Shown: positions 1 to 7,500 of the stretch, piece after piece
Layout of the letters: every line of letters begins with the position of its first letter
Position numbering within the stretch: the first letter of the stretch is position 1
From: Fimenecus sp052273625
GTDB lineage: Bacteria > Bacillota > Clostridia > Oscillospirales > Acutalibacteraceae
Reading direction: 5' to 3'
DNA: 18,365 bases
NCBI GenBank assembly: GCA_052273625.1
Contig: DAVZHW010000034.1
Coordinates: 1-18,365 of the forward strand
The notes under the pieces: model-generated
Told to the model about the DNA's origin: nothing
The model's database searches: none
Seen by the model: only the letters and a program-made list of their open reading frames with translations
Made by a program: the position numbers and the translations under genes

Positions 1-49
1 GCTGTCGTTTTTCGCAGAAAAATGACTGAGGGAGAGATAACGAAAGTTT
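1..49 (+). repeat. 3' part of palindromic repeat family A (copy 1)
   Basis: This copy ends with a 22-nt block (28-49, beginning GAGGGAGAGATAACG) that is repeated exactly at 618-639. In front of it lies a hairpin, GTCGTTTTT (4-12) against AAAAATGAC (18-26), with one G-T pair. In the copy at 572-639 a different hairpin occupies the same slot. The copy is cut by the window edge. The 28-36 block is also an inverted repeat of 64-72, so copies 1 and 2 face each other. No function is known to me; it resembles a small non-coding dispersed element. Confidence 0.7.
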
Positions 50-60
50 GATTTTATTGC

Positions 61-118
61 TTTCTCTCCCTCCGTCACGCCTACGGCGTGCCACCTCCCT
101 CGTCAGAGGGAGGCTGAA
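61..118 (-). repeat. palindromic repeat family A (copy 2, inverted)
   Basis: Read on the minus strand this matches the copy at 572-639: TTCAGCCTCCCTCTGACGAG, then a variable hairpin, then GGAGGGAGAG. It holds two hairpins: CCTCCCTC (94-101) with GAGGGAGG (106-113), and CACGCC (76-81) with GGCGTG (85-90). The second hairpin differs in sequence from its counterpart at 600-614 but keeps pairing. Confidence 0.75.
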
Positions 119-144
119 TATGCGGATTGATTTTTATATCATAT

Positions 145-218
145 CGTAGGGGCGAACTGTGTTCGCCTATTTTGGTTTGTCAGATGAAATTGACAGGCGA
201 CCGCAGGTCGCCCCTACG
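145..218. repeat. palindromic repeat family B with CGTAGGGGCGA termini
   Basis: This 74-bp element has terminal inverted repeats, CGTAGGGGCGA (145-155) and TCGCCCCTACG (208-218). Each end also folds on its own: GGCGAAC (151-157) with GTTCGCC (161-167), and GGCGACC (196-202) with GGTCGCC (206-212), both with 3-nt loops. The nested palindromes suggest a MITE-like or REP-like element. It is non-coding. Confidence 0.7.
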
Positions 219-281
219 GGTTGTGCGTGGATTTTAATATCATTTCAGCCGTAAATTATCACAAATAAACAACATTCTAAC

Positions 282-307
282 GGCGGGAGCAAGCTACCCG
301 CCCTACG
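282..307 (+). repeat. single-hairpin relative of family B
   Basis: GGCGGG (282-287) pairs with CCCGCC (297-302) around the loop AGCAAGCTA, followed by CTACG. A near copy occurs at 518-544 with loop AGCAAACCA. The CTACG tail is shared with the family B ends. Confidence 0.6.
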
Positions 308-372
308 CTACCAAATTAAATTTGCCGTTACATAACGGTTAACGGCTGTTAGCAAGTTTGAAAAATATTGAA

Positions 373-456
373 CCGTAGGGACAACCCTTGCGGTTGTCCG
401 TGAATGTGATTATATATCAAATTTGTTGCGGACAGGGGCAAGCCCTGTCCCTACGG
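373..456. repeat. palindromic repeat family B (second full copy)
   Basis: This 84-bp element has termini CCGTAGGGACA (373-383) and TGTCCCTACGG (446-456). The ends form hairpins GGACAACC/GGTTGTCC (379-386, 392-399) and GGACAGGG/CCCTGTCC (430-437, 443-450). The architecture matches 145-218 but the stem sequences differ, so structure is kept while sequence drifts. Confidence 0.7.
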
Positions 457-517
457 TATGATGTTTAATTCAATTTTGATAACACCCGATAGTCACCATA
501 TATCCTTAATTTCGTTC

Positions 518-544
518 GGCGGGAGCAAACCACCCGCCCTACCG
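518..544 (+). repeat. single-hairpin relative of family B (second copy)
   Basis: GGCGGG (518-523) pairs with CCCGCC (533-538) around AGCAAACCA, followed by CTACCG. It is nearly identical to 282-307. Confidence 0.6.
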
Positions 545-571
545 TGTGGAATAACAAATTCAATTCGTGCG

Positions 572-639
572 TTCAGCCTCCCTCTGACGAGGGAGGTGGG
601 TTGCCGTAGGCAACTCGGAGGGAGAGATAACGAAAGTTT
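572..639 (+). repeat. palindromic repeat family A (copy 3, complete)
   Basis: Order: CCTCCCTC/GAGGGAGG hairpin (577-584, 589-596), GTTGCC/GGCAAC hairpin (600-605, 609-614), then the conserved GAGGGAGAGATAACG block (618-639). Just beyond, at about 653-673, CCCTCCGCCTCACG looks like the start of a further degenerate inverted copy. The stretch 1-690 holds these repeats and no convincing gene. Confidence 0.75.
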
Positions 640-690
640 ATAAAATCAACCTTACAATCCCTCCGCCTCACGTTTGTTTTTAATTGTCTA

Positions 691-1563
691 TCAATTGTTC
701 ATCAGCTTTTTGATTTCTTCTTTTGAAAAATGATATTTTTTATTACAGAAATTGCACACGACCTCGGTTGTTTCGTCTTGAGCCATTTCGGATAAACCAT
801 CCTTGCCCGTTGCGATAAGAGCCTTTGTAACCCTGTCCTTTGAGCAAGTGCAGCGATATTCAACCTGAGCATCATCAAGCTTTTCGAGGTTGAATGACGG
901 CAGAACGGCACGGCAAATATCCTCGGGAGTCATTTTGTCGAACAACATTGTTGTTACAGGCTTTATATTTTGAATATCCTTCTCTAACTTATCGATAACC
1001 GCATCTTCGGCAGAAGGCAACAACTGAATTAAAAAACCGCCCGAGCAGATAATATTCTTTGTGTCGGGATCAACAAGAACACCGAGAGCGCATACCGTGG
1101 GTGTTTGCTCACTTGTCGCATAGTAGGCGGTTATATCTTCGGCAATTTCGCCCGATACAATCGGAATTTGACCTACATACGGTTCTTTCAAGCCCATATC
1201 CTTAATAACCGTAAGCGTGCCGTCTGTGCCGACGGCGCCGCGAACATCAAGCTTGCCCTTTTCATTAAGCGGAAGCTCAACATTTGCGTCTCCGATATAT
1301 CCCCTGACATTTCCAAGTGAGTCGGAAACCGCTAAGACCGTACCGCAAGGGCCGTTACCGTTTATCTTGACGGTTATGCTGTCCTCTGCACTCTTTAGCA
1401 TACTTCCCATAAGAGAAGCGGCTGTCAAAAGTCTGCCCAACGCCGCCGAACACACTTTTGAGGTGTTGTGTATGCGGTGCATTTCCGTAACTATATTAGT
1501 GCTGTCAACAGCCATTATCGCAAGCTGTCCGTCATCAGACATCATTCTTATAAGATTTTTCAT
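691..1563 (-). CDS. hslO: Hsp33 redox-regulated molecular chaperone
   Basis: The 290-aa product is a cytosolic holdase chaperone of the Hsp33 family, which is switched on by oxidation when zinc-bound cysteines form disulfides. The N-terminal domain carries the family segment INGNGPCGTV (about 67-76) and GSMLK. The C-terminal redox switch is complete: CTC at 238-240 and CNFC at 270-273, the usual CxC...CxxC zinc ligands. Length is normal for the family. The start is supported by GGAGG 8 nt upstream and by a 4-nt ATGA overlap with the methyltransferase stop, so the two are translationally coupled. It is the last gene of a three-gene minus-strand operon. I saw no clear terminator after it; the repeat cluster follows. 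Confidence 0.95.
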   Translation of the reverse strand: MKNLIRMMSDDGQLAIMAVDSTNIVTEMHRIHNTSKVCSAALGRLLTAASLMGSMLKSAEDSITVKINGNGPCGTVLAVSDSLGNVRGYIGDANVELPLNEKGKLDVRGAVGTDGTLTVIKDMGLKEPYVGQIPIVSGEIAEDITAYYATSEQTPTVCALGVLVDPDTKNIICSGGFLIQLLPSAEDAVIDKLEKDIQNIKPVTTMLFDKMTPEDICRAVLPSFNLEKLDDAQVEYRCTCSKDRVTKALIATGKDGLSEMAQDETTEVVCNFCNKKYHFSKEEIKKLMNN

Positions 1564-2309
1564 CTCGGAATCCTCCTTGTCACATAAACCGTCCTTTGTG
1601 TCGTTTCGGTCGGTTCGTTCCTTGTCATTTCCTCATATCGATTAACAAGTTCAAATCCTGTTTCATTAAGTAGCCTTTCAATCGTTTCTTCGCTGTAAGC
1701 CTTTTCCTGAAAGCTTTCTGAGAAACGCTTGTAGGTGTTTTCATCGATTCTCTCAAAGAAGTCGAGGTCGATATTTACTGTTGCATTGTCCTCGCAAAGA
1801 GAGTTTTGCCAAACGCAGAATAAATCGTCATATTCATATATGTAGGTATTATCCGCAAGAATTTTCCTGTGCTTGTACAGAGTGTTCATATCGAAAATGA
1901 AAACTCCGTTATCCTCGAGGAAAAGAGCGACATTTTGAAACGCTTTTTTAACGGCGTTTTCGTCTTTTAGATGATTAAGGCTGTCGAGAGTGCAAACGGC
2001 ACAGTCGATAGTTCCGTAAAGGTCTAATTTACACATATCCTGACATAAGAACAATATGCTTTCGCCCGAAGCGTACATTTTGTTCTGCGCTTGAGCGAGC
2101 ATTTCCTCGGATAAGTCAATACCCGTGACCTCAAATCCTCTTTTTGCAAGCTCGACGGACATACTTCCCGTACCGCAAGCCAAATCAAGCAAAAGCCCTC
2201 CGTCGATTCCGTTTTCGGACAACAGAGAGCAAATACAGTCGGCTCTTTCGGAGTATTTGACGTTTTCGGTCAACAGATCGTAAACCTGTGCGAAATAAGA
2301 ATAACTCAT
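1560..2309 (-). CDS. class I SAM-dependent methyltransferase
   Basis: The 249-aa soluble protein has a Rossmann-type methyltransferase fold. Motif I is LLDLACGTGS (about 40-49), followed by an acidic residue after the next strand (VTGIDLSEEML) and CAVCTLDSLNHL in the motif IV region. The substrate cannot be told from sequence; relatives are annotated simply as small-molecule or unspecified methyltransferases. AAGGAG sits inside the last codons of the upstream regulator gene, leaving a 2-nt gap, and its stop overlaps hslO by 4 nt, so the operon is tightly coupled. The association with an oxidative-stress chaperone may be only positional. Confidence 0.85.
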   Translation of the reverse strand: MSYSYFAQVYDLLTENVKYSERADCICSLLSENGIDGGLLLDLACGTGSMSVELAKRGFEVTGIDLSEEMLAQAQNKMYASGESILFLCQDMCKLDLYGTIDCAVCTLDSLNHLKDENAVKKAFQNVALFLEDNGVFIFDMNTLYKHRKILADNTYIYEYDDLFCVWQNSLCEDNATVNIDLDFFERIDENTYKRFSESFQEKAYSEETIERLLNETGFELVNRYEEMTRNEPTETTQRTVYVTRRIPR

Positions 2310-2311
2310 TA

Positions 2312-2608
2312 TTACTCCTTATCTTCTTTAACACGGTTGAAAATTTCTTCGTAACCGTTACAACCATATTGTAATGAACGATTTACTCGGCTGATTGTGG
2401 CGGTAGAAGCACCTGTTTCTTCCACAATTTTTGTGTAAATCTGATTTTCCGAGAGCATTTTTGCAACTACTATTCTTTGTACTATTGACTGAAGCTCATT
2501 CATTGTGCAAAGATCTTCGAAAAAGTCATAACATTCTTCTTTTGTCTTTAATGATAAAATGCAGTCAAATAAGAAATCCGTGCGCTCATTGTGAATTTTA
2601 TCGTTCAT
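2312..2608 (-). CDS. YerC/YecD family TrpR-related DNA-binding protein
   Basis: The 98-aa protein matches the TrpR-like YerC/YecD family: an all-helical N-terminal part (FLFDCILSLKTKEECYDFFEDL) followed by a helix-turn-helix with VEETGASTATISRVNRSL, where TGASTATISR is the recognition region. A start at 2620 is possible but would place its ATG inside the GGAGG ribosome site. GGAGG at 2614-2618 is 5 nt before the ATG at 2608, so I start here (MNDKIHNER). It is the first gene of the operon with the methyltransferase and hslO. A palindrome lies on its promoter, which would fit autoregulation (inference). The ligand is unknown. Confidence 0.88.
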   Translation of the reverse strand: MNDKIHNERTDFLFDCILSLKTKEECYDFFEDLCTMNELQSIVQRIVVAKMLSENQIYTKIVEETGASTATISRVNRSLQYGCNGYEEIFNRVKEDKE

Positions 2609-2638
2609 AGTTGCCTCCAAAAGTGTTATCTGTTTATT

Positions 2639-2667
2639 ATTTTAGCACGCTAAAGAGTGAAAGTAAA
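2639..2667 (-). promoter_or_regulatory. promoter of the regulator-methyltransferase-hslO operon, with overlapping palindrome
   Basis: On the minus strand: -35 TTTACT (2667-2662), 17-nt spacer, extended -10 TGCTAAAAT with the hexamer at 2644-2639. The palindrome TTTAGC-AC-GCTAAA (2641-2654) covers the -10 and part of the spacer, a typical place for a repressor site. Confidence 0.6.
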
Positions 2668-2768
2668 CTGTTAAATTATAAAAAATAGGCGTTGACGGGT
2701 TATGCAACACAATATATAGTGGCAAAATAAAAAATGCAAAAAATTCTAATTTTTTTTTGAATTTTTAG

Positions 2769-2797
2769 TTGACAACCGCAAATAATTGTGGTATTCT
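2769..2797 (+). promoter_or_regulatory. promoter of the tRNA cluster
   Basis: Consensus -35 TTGACA (2769-2774), 17-nt spacer, -10 TATTCT (2792-2797) preceded by TGG (extended -10). A/T tracts upstream (about 2725-2766) could act as an UP element. Predicted start is near 2804, about 24 nt before tRNA-Val. Confidence 0.8.
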
Positions 2798-2827
2798 TAT
2801 TCAGCCGTCAGACGAAACGGCGCATGT

Positions 2828-2903
2828 GGGAGCATAGCTCAGCTGGGAGAGCATCTGCCTTACAAGCAGAGGGTCATAGGTTCGAGCCCTATTGTTCCCA
2901 CCA
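2828..2903 (+). tRNA. tRNA-Val (anticodon UAC)
   Basis: Full cloverleaf with acceptor GGGAGCA against TGTTCCC, anticodon loop CTTACAA giving anticodon TAC, T-arm GGTTCGAGCCC-type, and encoded CCA (2901-2903). It is the first gene of the cluster. Confidence 0.96.
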
Positions 2904-2910
2904 CTTTTAT

Positions 2911-2987
2911 GGCCCGGTAGTTCAGTTGGTTAGAACGCCAGCCTGTCACGCTGGAGGTCGTCGGTTCGAGCCCGATCCGGGTCGCCA
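2911..2987 (+). tRNA. tRNA-Asp (anticodon GUC)
   Basis: Acceptor GGCCCGG pairs with CCGGGTC, anticodon loop CTGTCAC gives GTC, discriminator G, encoded CCA. It lies 7 nt after tRNA-Val. Confidence 0.96.
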
Positions 2988-2994
2988 TAAAAAT

Positions 2995-3070
<76 letters not shown>

Positions 3071-3076
3071 TAAAAT

Positions 3077-3152
3077 GCGGATGTAGCTCATCCGGTAGAG
3101 CGCCACCTTGCCAAGGTGGAGGTAGCGAGTTCGAGCCTCGTCATCCGCTCCA
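3077..3152 (+). tRNA. tRNA-Gly (anticodon GCC)
   Basis: Acceptor GCGGATG pairs with CATCCGC, anticodon loop TTGCCAA gives GCC, encoded CCA. A terminator starts directly at the CCA end. Confidence 0.96.
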
Positions 3153-3187
3153 AAGGACGCTTAAAATCCTAAGCGTCCTTATTTTTT
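3153..3187 (+). terminator. intrinsic terminator after tRNA-Gly
   Basis: An 11-bp perfect stem, AAGGACGCTTA (3153-3163) against TAAGCGTCCTT (3170-3180), with a 6-nt loop, is followed by ATTTTTT. It sits inside the tRNA cluster, before tRNA-Cys. Confidence 0.88.
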
Positions 3188-3207
3188 ACCAATGACACCA
3201 AACATAA

Positions 3208-3282
3208 GGCGACATAGCCAAGTGGTAAGGCACGAGTCTGCAAAACTCCGATTCCCCAGTTCAAATCTGGGTGTCGCCTCCA
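3208..3282 (+). tRNA. tRNA-Cys (anticodon GCA)
   Basis: Acceptor GGCGACA pairs with TGTCGCC, anticodon loop CTGCAAA gives GCA, encoded CCA. The gene is 75 nt. It lies after the first terminator, with only about 20 nt between the T-tract and its 5' end and no visible promoter there, so it probably depends on read-through. Confidence 0.95.
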
Positions 3283-3285
3283 ACG

Positions 3286-3320
3286 AATCCCAATTGCGTT
3301 TAGCAACTGGGATTTTTTCT
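3286..3320 (+). terminator. intrinsic terminator after tRNA-Cys
   Basis: AATCCCAATTGC (3286-3297) pairs with GCAACTGGGATT (3303-3314) with one A-C mismatch and loop GTTTA, followed by a T-rich tract. Confidence 0.82.
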
Positions 3321-3353
3321 TTTATACAATAACCTAATGATATTTAAGTGCGG

Positions 3354-3382
3354 TTAAAGGAGCTATAGCTTAACGATATAAC
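3354..3382 (+). promoter_or_regulatory. possible promoter of the DMT transporter gene
   Basis: TTAAAG (3354-3359), 17-nt spacer, TATAAC (3377-3382). The -35 is poor. The spacer contains the palindrome AGCTATAGCT (3361-3370). A start near 3389 would leave a short leader before the GGAGG at about 3398. Confidence 0.35.
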
Positions 3383-3405
3383 TACGCAGTTTTTTCGGAG
3401 GAATT

Positions 3406-4305
3406 ATGTCTAAACCAAAAAATATGGGCTTAATCGCCAAGATAATGCTTTTCACGAGTACAATAATATGGGGAAGTTCGTTTTTTATACTTAAAAATAC
3501 GCTTGACGAAATGCCCGTGTATTTTATTTTAAGCGTTCGATTTTTTGTCGGTGCGTTATTACTTTTTCTTATCGGCTGTAAGAATTGGAAAAAGCTCAAT
3601 AAAAAGTATTTGCGGGCAGGCAGTATTACGGGCTTGTTCCTTGCCCTTGCATACATAACGCAGACTATCGGATTGCAGTATACCACACCGAGTAAAAATG
3701 CTTTTTTGACAGCTGTCTATTGCGTTCTTGTGCCGTTCTTTTGTTGGGGAGTTACCAAGAAAGCACCCGACAAATTTAATCTTATAGCGGCTGTGGTTTG
3801 CCTTACGGGAATAGGACTTGTTTCGCTCGGCTCGGGAGACATAGGCTTTAATTTTATGGGCGACGGAATGACGCTTGTTTGCGGAATTTTCTTCGCTTTG
3901 CAAATGGTTGCCGTTGAATTTTGGGGCGATGATATGGATGTCGTTCTCTATACAGCGGTGCAGTTTTTCACGGCGTTTTTAGTGTGCTTCGCAGGTTTCT
4001 TGATTTTTGAAGAGCCCCCGACAAGCGTTTCGTTGTCAACAATAGGGTCGCTTGCGTATGTTACGGTGTTTGCAACGGTGCTTGCGTTTTTGTTCTTGAA
4101 TATGGGTGTAAAATATGCTTCGGCAAATTCAAGCTCATTGATTTTGAGCTGCGAAGCTGTGTTCGGCGTCTTGTTTTCGATTTTATTCTACCCCGACGAG
4201 CATGTTACGCCGAGAATTGTCTGCGGCTTCGTGGTAATGTTTATCGGAATTGTTATCAACGAAACAAAGCTGAGCTTCTTAAAAAAAGAAAAGATAAAGG
4301 CATAA
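3406..4305 (+). CDS. DMT/EamA family membrane transporter
   Basis: The 299-aa integral membrane protein has about ten hydrophobic segments in two repeated EamA halves, the usual drug/metabolite transporter layout. The first half shows the family segment TIIWGSSFFILKNTLDEMP (about 14-33) and the second a similar run ending in CGFVVMFIGIVINE. Substrate cannot be predicted; relatives export metabolites or amino acids. GGAGG 5-6 nt before the ATG supports the start. It stands alone between the tRNA terminator and the CRISPR locus; no T-tract terminator was seen after it. A short lysine-rich tail (KKEKIKA) is predicted cytosolic. Confidence 0.9.
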   Translation: MSKPKNMGLIAKIMLFTSTIIWGSSFFILKNTLDEMPVYFILSVRFFVGALLLFLIGCKNWKKLNKKYLRAGSITGLFLALAYITQTIGLQYTTPSKNAFLTAVYCVLVPFFCWGVTKKAPDKFNLIAAVVCLTGIGLVSLGSGDIGFNFMGDGMTLVCGIFFALQMVAVEFWGDDMDVVLYTAVQFFTAFLVCFAGFLIFEEPPTSVSLSTIGSLAYVTVFATVLAFLFLNMGVKYASANSSSLILSCEAVFGVLFSILFYPDEHVTPRIVCGFVVMFIGIVINETKLSFLKKEKIKA

Positions 4306-4344
4306 TGTGAAATATGCATAATTTTATTCCGCAATACAATATTT

Positions 4345-4366
4345 TTTTGTAAAACTCTTTACAAAA
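4345..4366. repeat. perfect 9-bp inverted repeat over the tracrRNA -35
   Basis: Arms TTTTGTAAA (4345-4353) and TTTACAAAA (4358-4366) are separated by ACTC. The right arm contains the -35 hexamer TTTACA of the tracrRNA promoter. The position suggests an operator, but the inverted repeat could also serve as a weak hairpin at the end of the DMT gene transcript. Confidence 0.6.
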
Positions 4367-4386
4367 CGAAACCTTTGTGGTATGAT
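4358..4386 (+). promoter_or_regulatory. tracrRNA promoter
   Basis: -35 TTTACA (4358-4363), 17-nt spacer, extended -10 TGGTATGAT with hexamer at 4381-4386. Predicted start is about 4393, immediately before the anti-repeat. Confidence 0.8.
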
Positions 4387-4392
4387 AATGCT

Positions 4393-4487
4393 GTTCTTAT
4401 AACATACCAAGAACAATTGGGTTACTACAAAAAGGTAGAAAACCGCAAAGCTCTAACGACTTCCTTTTTGGAGGTCGTTATCTTTTT
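4393..4487 (+). ncRNA. tracrRNA of the type II-C system
   Basis: The anti-repeat (4396-4431) is identical to the + strand of the array repeat at 30 of 36 positions (mismatches at repeat positions 1, 19, 24, 27, 28 and 36). An RNA made from + here therefore pairs with crRNA made from the minus strand of the array. The mismatched centre would give the usual internal bulge. After it come a short nexus-like hairpin GGTAGAAAACC (4434-4444), a linker CGCAAAGCTC, and a terminator hairpin (4454-4480). Length is about 95 nt. tracrRNA pairs with repeats and holds crRNA in Cas9. It lies just before cas9 on the same strand. Confidence 0.88.
4454..4487 (+). terminator. tracrRNA terminator hairpin
   Basis: The 11-bp stem TAACGACTTCC (4454-4464) / GGAGGTCGTTA (4470-4480) has one G-T pair and loop TTTTT, followed by TCTTTTT. 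It forms the 3' end of tracrRNA and lies 29 nt before the cas9 ATG. No convincing separate cas9 promoter lies between, so cas9 expression may rely on read-through. Confidence 0.85.
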
Positions 4488-4515
4488 ATAGGGAAGTTAT
4501 AAAGGAGTTGTACTT

Positions 4516-7500
4516 ATGAAATACGGTATTGGTTTAGACTGCGGAATAGCCTCGGTAGGTTATTGCGTAATGGAATTGGATTTTAATGACGAGCCGAGAA
4601 GAATCGTTAAGCTCGGTTCGAGAATTTTTGATACTGCCGAAGTTCCGAAAACAGGAGCTTCGCTTGCTGCGCCGAGACGTGAGGCAAGAGGTCTGCGAAG
4701 AAGAGTTCGCAGGCATCAGCACAGACTTGACCGCATAAAGCGCATGCTTGTTGAAAAGAATATCATAAGCCAAGCGGAGCTTGATACCTTGTATAACGGA
4801 CAGCTTTCGGACGTATATGAATTGAGAGTGAAAGCACTTGACGAGCCTGTGGGCGATTGTGAATTTGCGAGAATTCTTATTCATTTGGCGCAAAGACGAG
4901 GCTTTAAGTCGAACAAGCGTAACGACGGAAAGGACAAGGAAGCAGGAAAGCTGTTGAAGGCAACCGAAAGCAATGAAGCTCTTTTGGAGGAAAAGGGCTA
5001 CAGAACTGTCGGCGAAATGTTCTTGAAGGATGAAAAATTTGCTGAGCACAAGCGAAACAAGGGCGAGGATTACAGCAATACCGTTTTACGCTCAATGGTA
5101 GAGGCGGAAATAAAGGCGATATTTGAGGCACAGCGCAGCTTCGGAATGACCTTTGCAAGCGAAGAAATTGAGGCGATATATACGGATATTGCATTGTCAC
5201 AAAGACCTTTTGATTTAGGACCCGCAAAAGGACCTGAAAATTCCCCGAGCCCGTATCACGATATGTTGGGCGAAAATTTGGTCGGACAATGCACATTTTA
5301 TCCCGAGGAAAAACGTGCGGCAAAGGCGACATATTCTTTCCAGCTTTTCAATTTGCTTCAAAAAATAAACCACATTTATCTTTTAACGGATTTCGGAGAT
5401 AAATATTCCTTGTCTGACGAGGAAAGATTGGCAATTAAAAATCTTTGCTTTAGGAAAAAATCGGTAAATTATGCCGATATAAGAAAATCACTCGGAATTT
5501 CATACGATTACAAATTCAACTGCATTTCTTACTCCGGTAAAGAGGTTGAGAAGATTAAGCAAAAGCTCGAAAATCAAGACCAACAGGCTTTAATCGACGA
5601 AATTGAGAAAAAGGCAAAATTTGAATATCTTAATAATTATCATCAAATGAAAAAGGCATTGGGCGACGTGTTCAACGCACTTTCCGAGGATGACCTTGAC
5701 GCTCTCGGAAGGATTTTCACGGTTTTTACCGATAAAGGCAGAATTAAGGAAGAGCTTGAGCTCACGAATATACCTAAAGATCTCCACGAAAACATTTATG
5801 AGAATATGCCGTATTTCAAGAGTTACGGTCATATAAGCGTTAAGGCGTGCAGGGAGCTTATTCCGTTCCTTGAAAAGGGTGTGACATACGACAAGGCTTG
5901 CGAAGCGGCAGGAATTGATTTCAGAGCACATTCAAACACGGAAAAGCATGAGCTTTTACCGCCTGCGGATGATGCTCTTGCAGACATTCCGAACCCCGTC
6001 GTTAAGCGTGCCGTTACGCAGACGAGAAAAGTCATAAATGCGATAATCAGAGAGATGGGCAACAGTCCTGCATATATAAACATTGAACTTGCGAGGGAAT
6101 TGCCGAAATCCAAAAAGGAAAGAGATGAAATTGACCAACATAACAACGAAAACAGAGCCGCAAACGAGAGAATAAAAAATGAAATTACGGAGAATTTCGG
6201 AATTGTAAACCCGACAGGTCTTGATATTGTTAAATTGAAGCTTTATCACGAGCAAAACGGAATATGCCCTTATACGCAAAAGACTTTTGATTATGATAGA
6301 TTGCTTGAGCCGGGATATGTTGACGTTGACCATATAATTCCGTACAGCAAATGCTTTGACGACAGCTACTCGAACAAAATATTGACATTTTCATCGGAAA
6401 ACAGGCAAAAGAGCAACAGAATTCCGATGGAATATATACCCGAAAGCAAAAAGTCGGATTATCAGGTTTGGGTAACAAACAATATAAGAAATCCCAAGAA
6501 GAAGCAAAATCTTCTCAAGGCGAAGCTCACACCGGAGGACACCGAGGGCTTCAAAGCCCGCAATCTTAACGATACGCAGTATTTAAGCCGTGTATTATAT
6601 AACTACATAAACGACAACCTTTTGTTTGACGATTACAAGAACAAAAAGAAGAAAGTCAGAGCAGTAAAGGGTGCTGTTACGGCGTATATGCGTAAGCGTT
6701 GGGGTATAGCTAAGGTTCGTGAGGACGGAGATTTGCACCATGCGGCAGACGCTGCGGTTATTGCTTGCGTAACGGATGGCATGATTCAAAAAATCAGGAG
6801 TTATTCCAATTCACAAGAGATGGATAACTATGCGGTTAACACCGATACGGGCGAGGTTATTGACAAGCTTCCTATGCCGTACAGAGATTTTAGAAATGAA
6901 TTGCAAAAGCGTCTTGAGTCGGAAAATTTGGACGAGCTGAAATTGTATCTTTCCAAGCTTCCGAACTATTCCAAAGAGGCGTTGGATGACGTAAAGCTCT
7001 GCTTTGTTTCAAGAGCGCCAAGGCACAAAGCGACGGGCGCTGCTCATATGGGAACGTTGCGTTCGTATAGCAGCGACGGCTATTCGGTTTCAAAGAAAAA
7101 GCTTTGTGACTTAAAGCTTGATAAAAACGGCGAAATAGAAGGCTGTGATTTTTGGAAGAATGACGACAGGCTTTTGTACAATGCATTGAGAGAAGAGCTC
7201 GTTAAGGTCGGAGGCAAGGGAAAAGCTTTTCCGAGCGATTTTGAATTTCACAAGCCGAAATCAGACGGAAGCGCAGGACCGATAGTCAGAAGCGTAAAGG
7301 TGAGAGAAAAGGTTTCGCAATATGTTCCGCTGAATACCGAAAATGACCTTGCGCAAAAGACGGGCGCAGGAAACGGCTCAATGATAAGAATTGATGTTTT
7401 CTATGTTGAAAATGACGGATATTACTTTGTGCCGATTTATGTTGCGGATACCAAGAAAAAGGAACTGCCGAATCTTGCTTGCACACAAGGGAAAGACGGA

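Noticed and set aside
458..643. 61-codon open frame in the repeat cluster
   Set aside because: It is made of palindromic repeats and has no ribosome site or recognisable protein.
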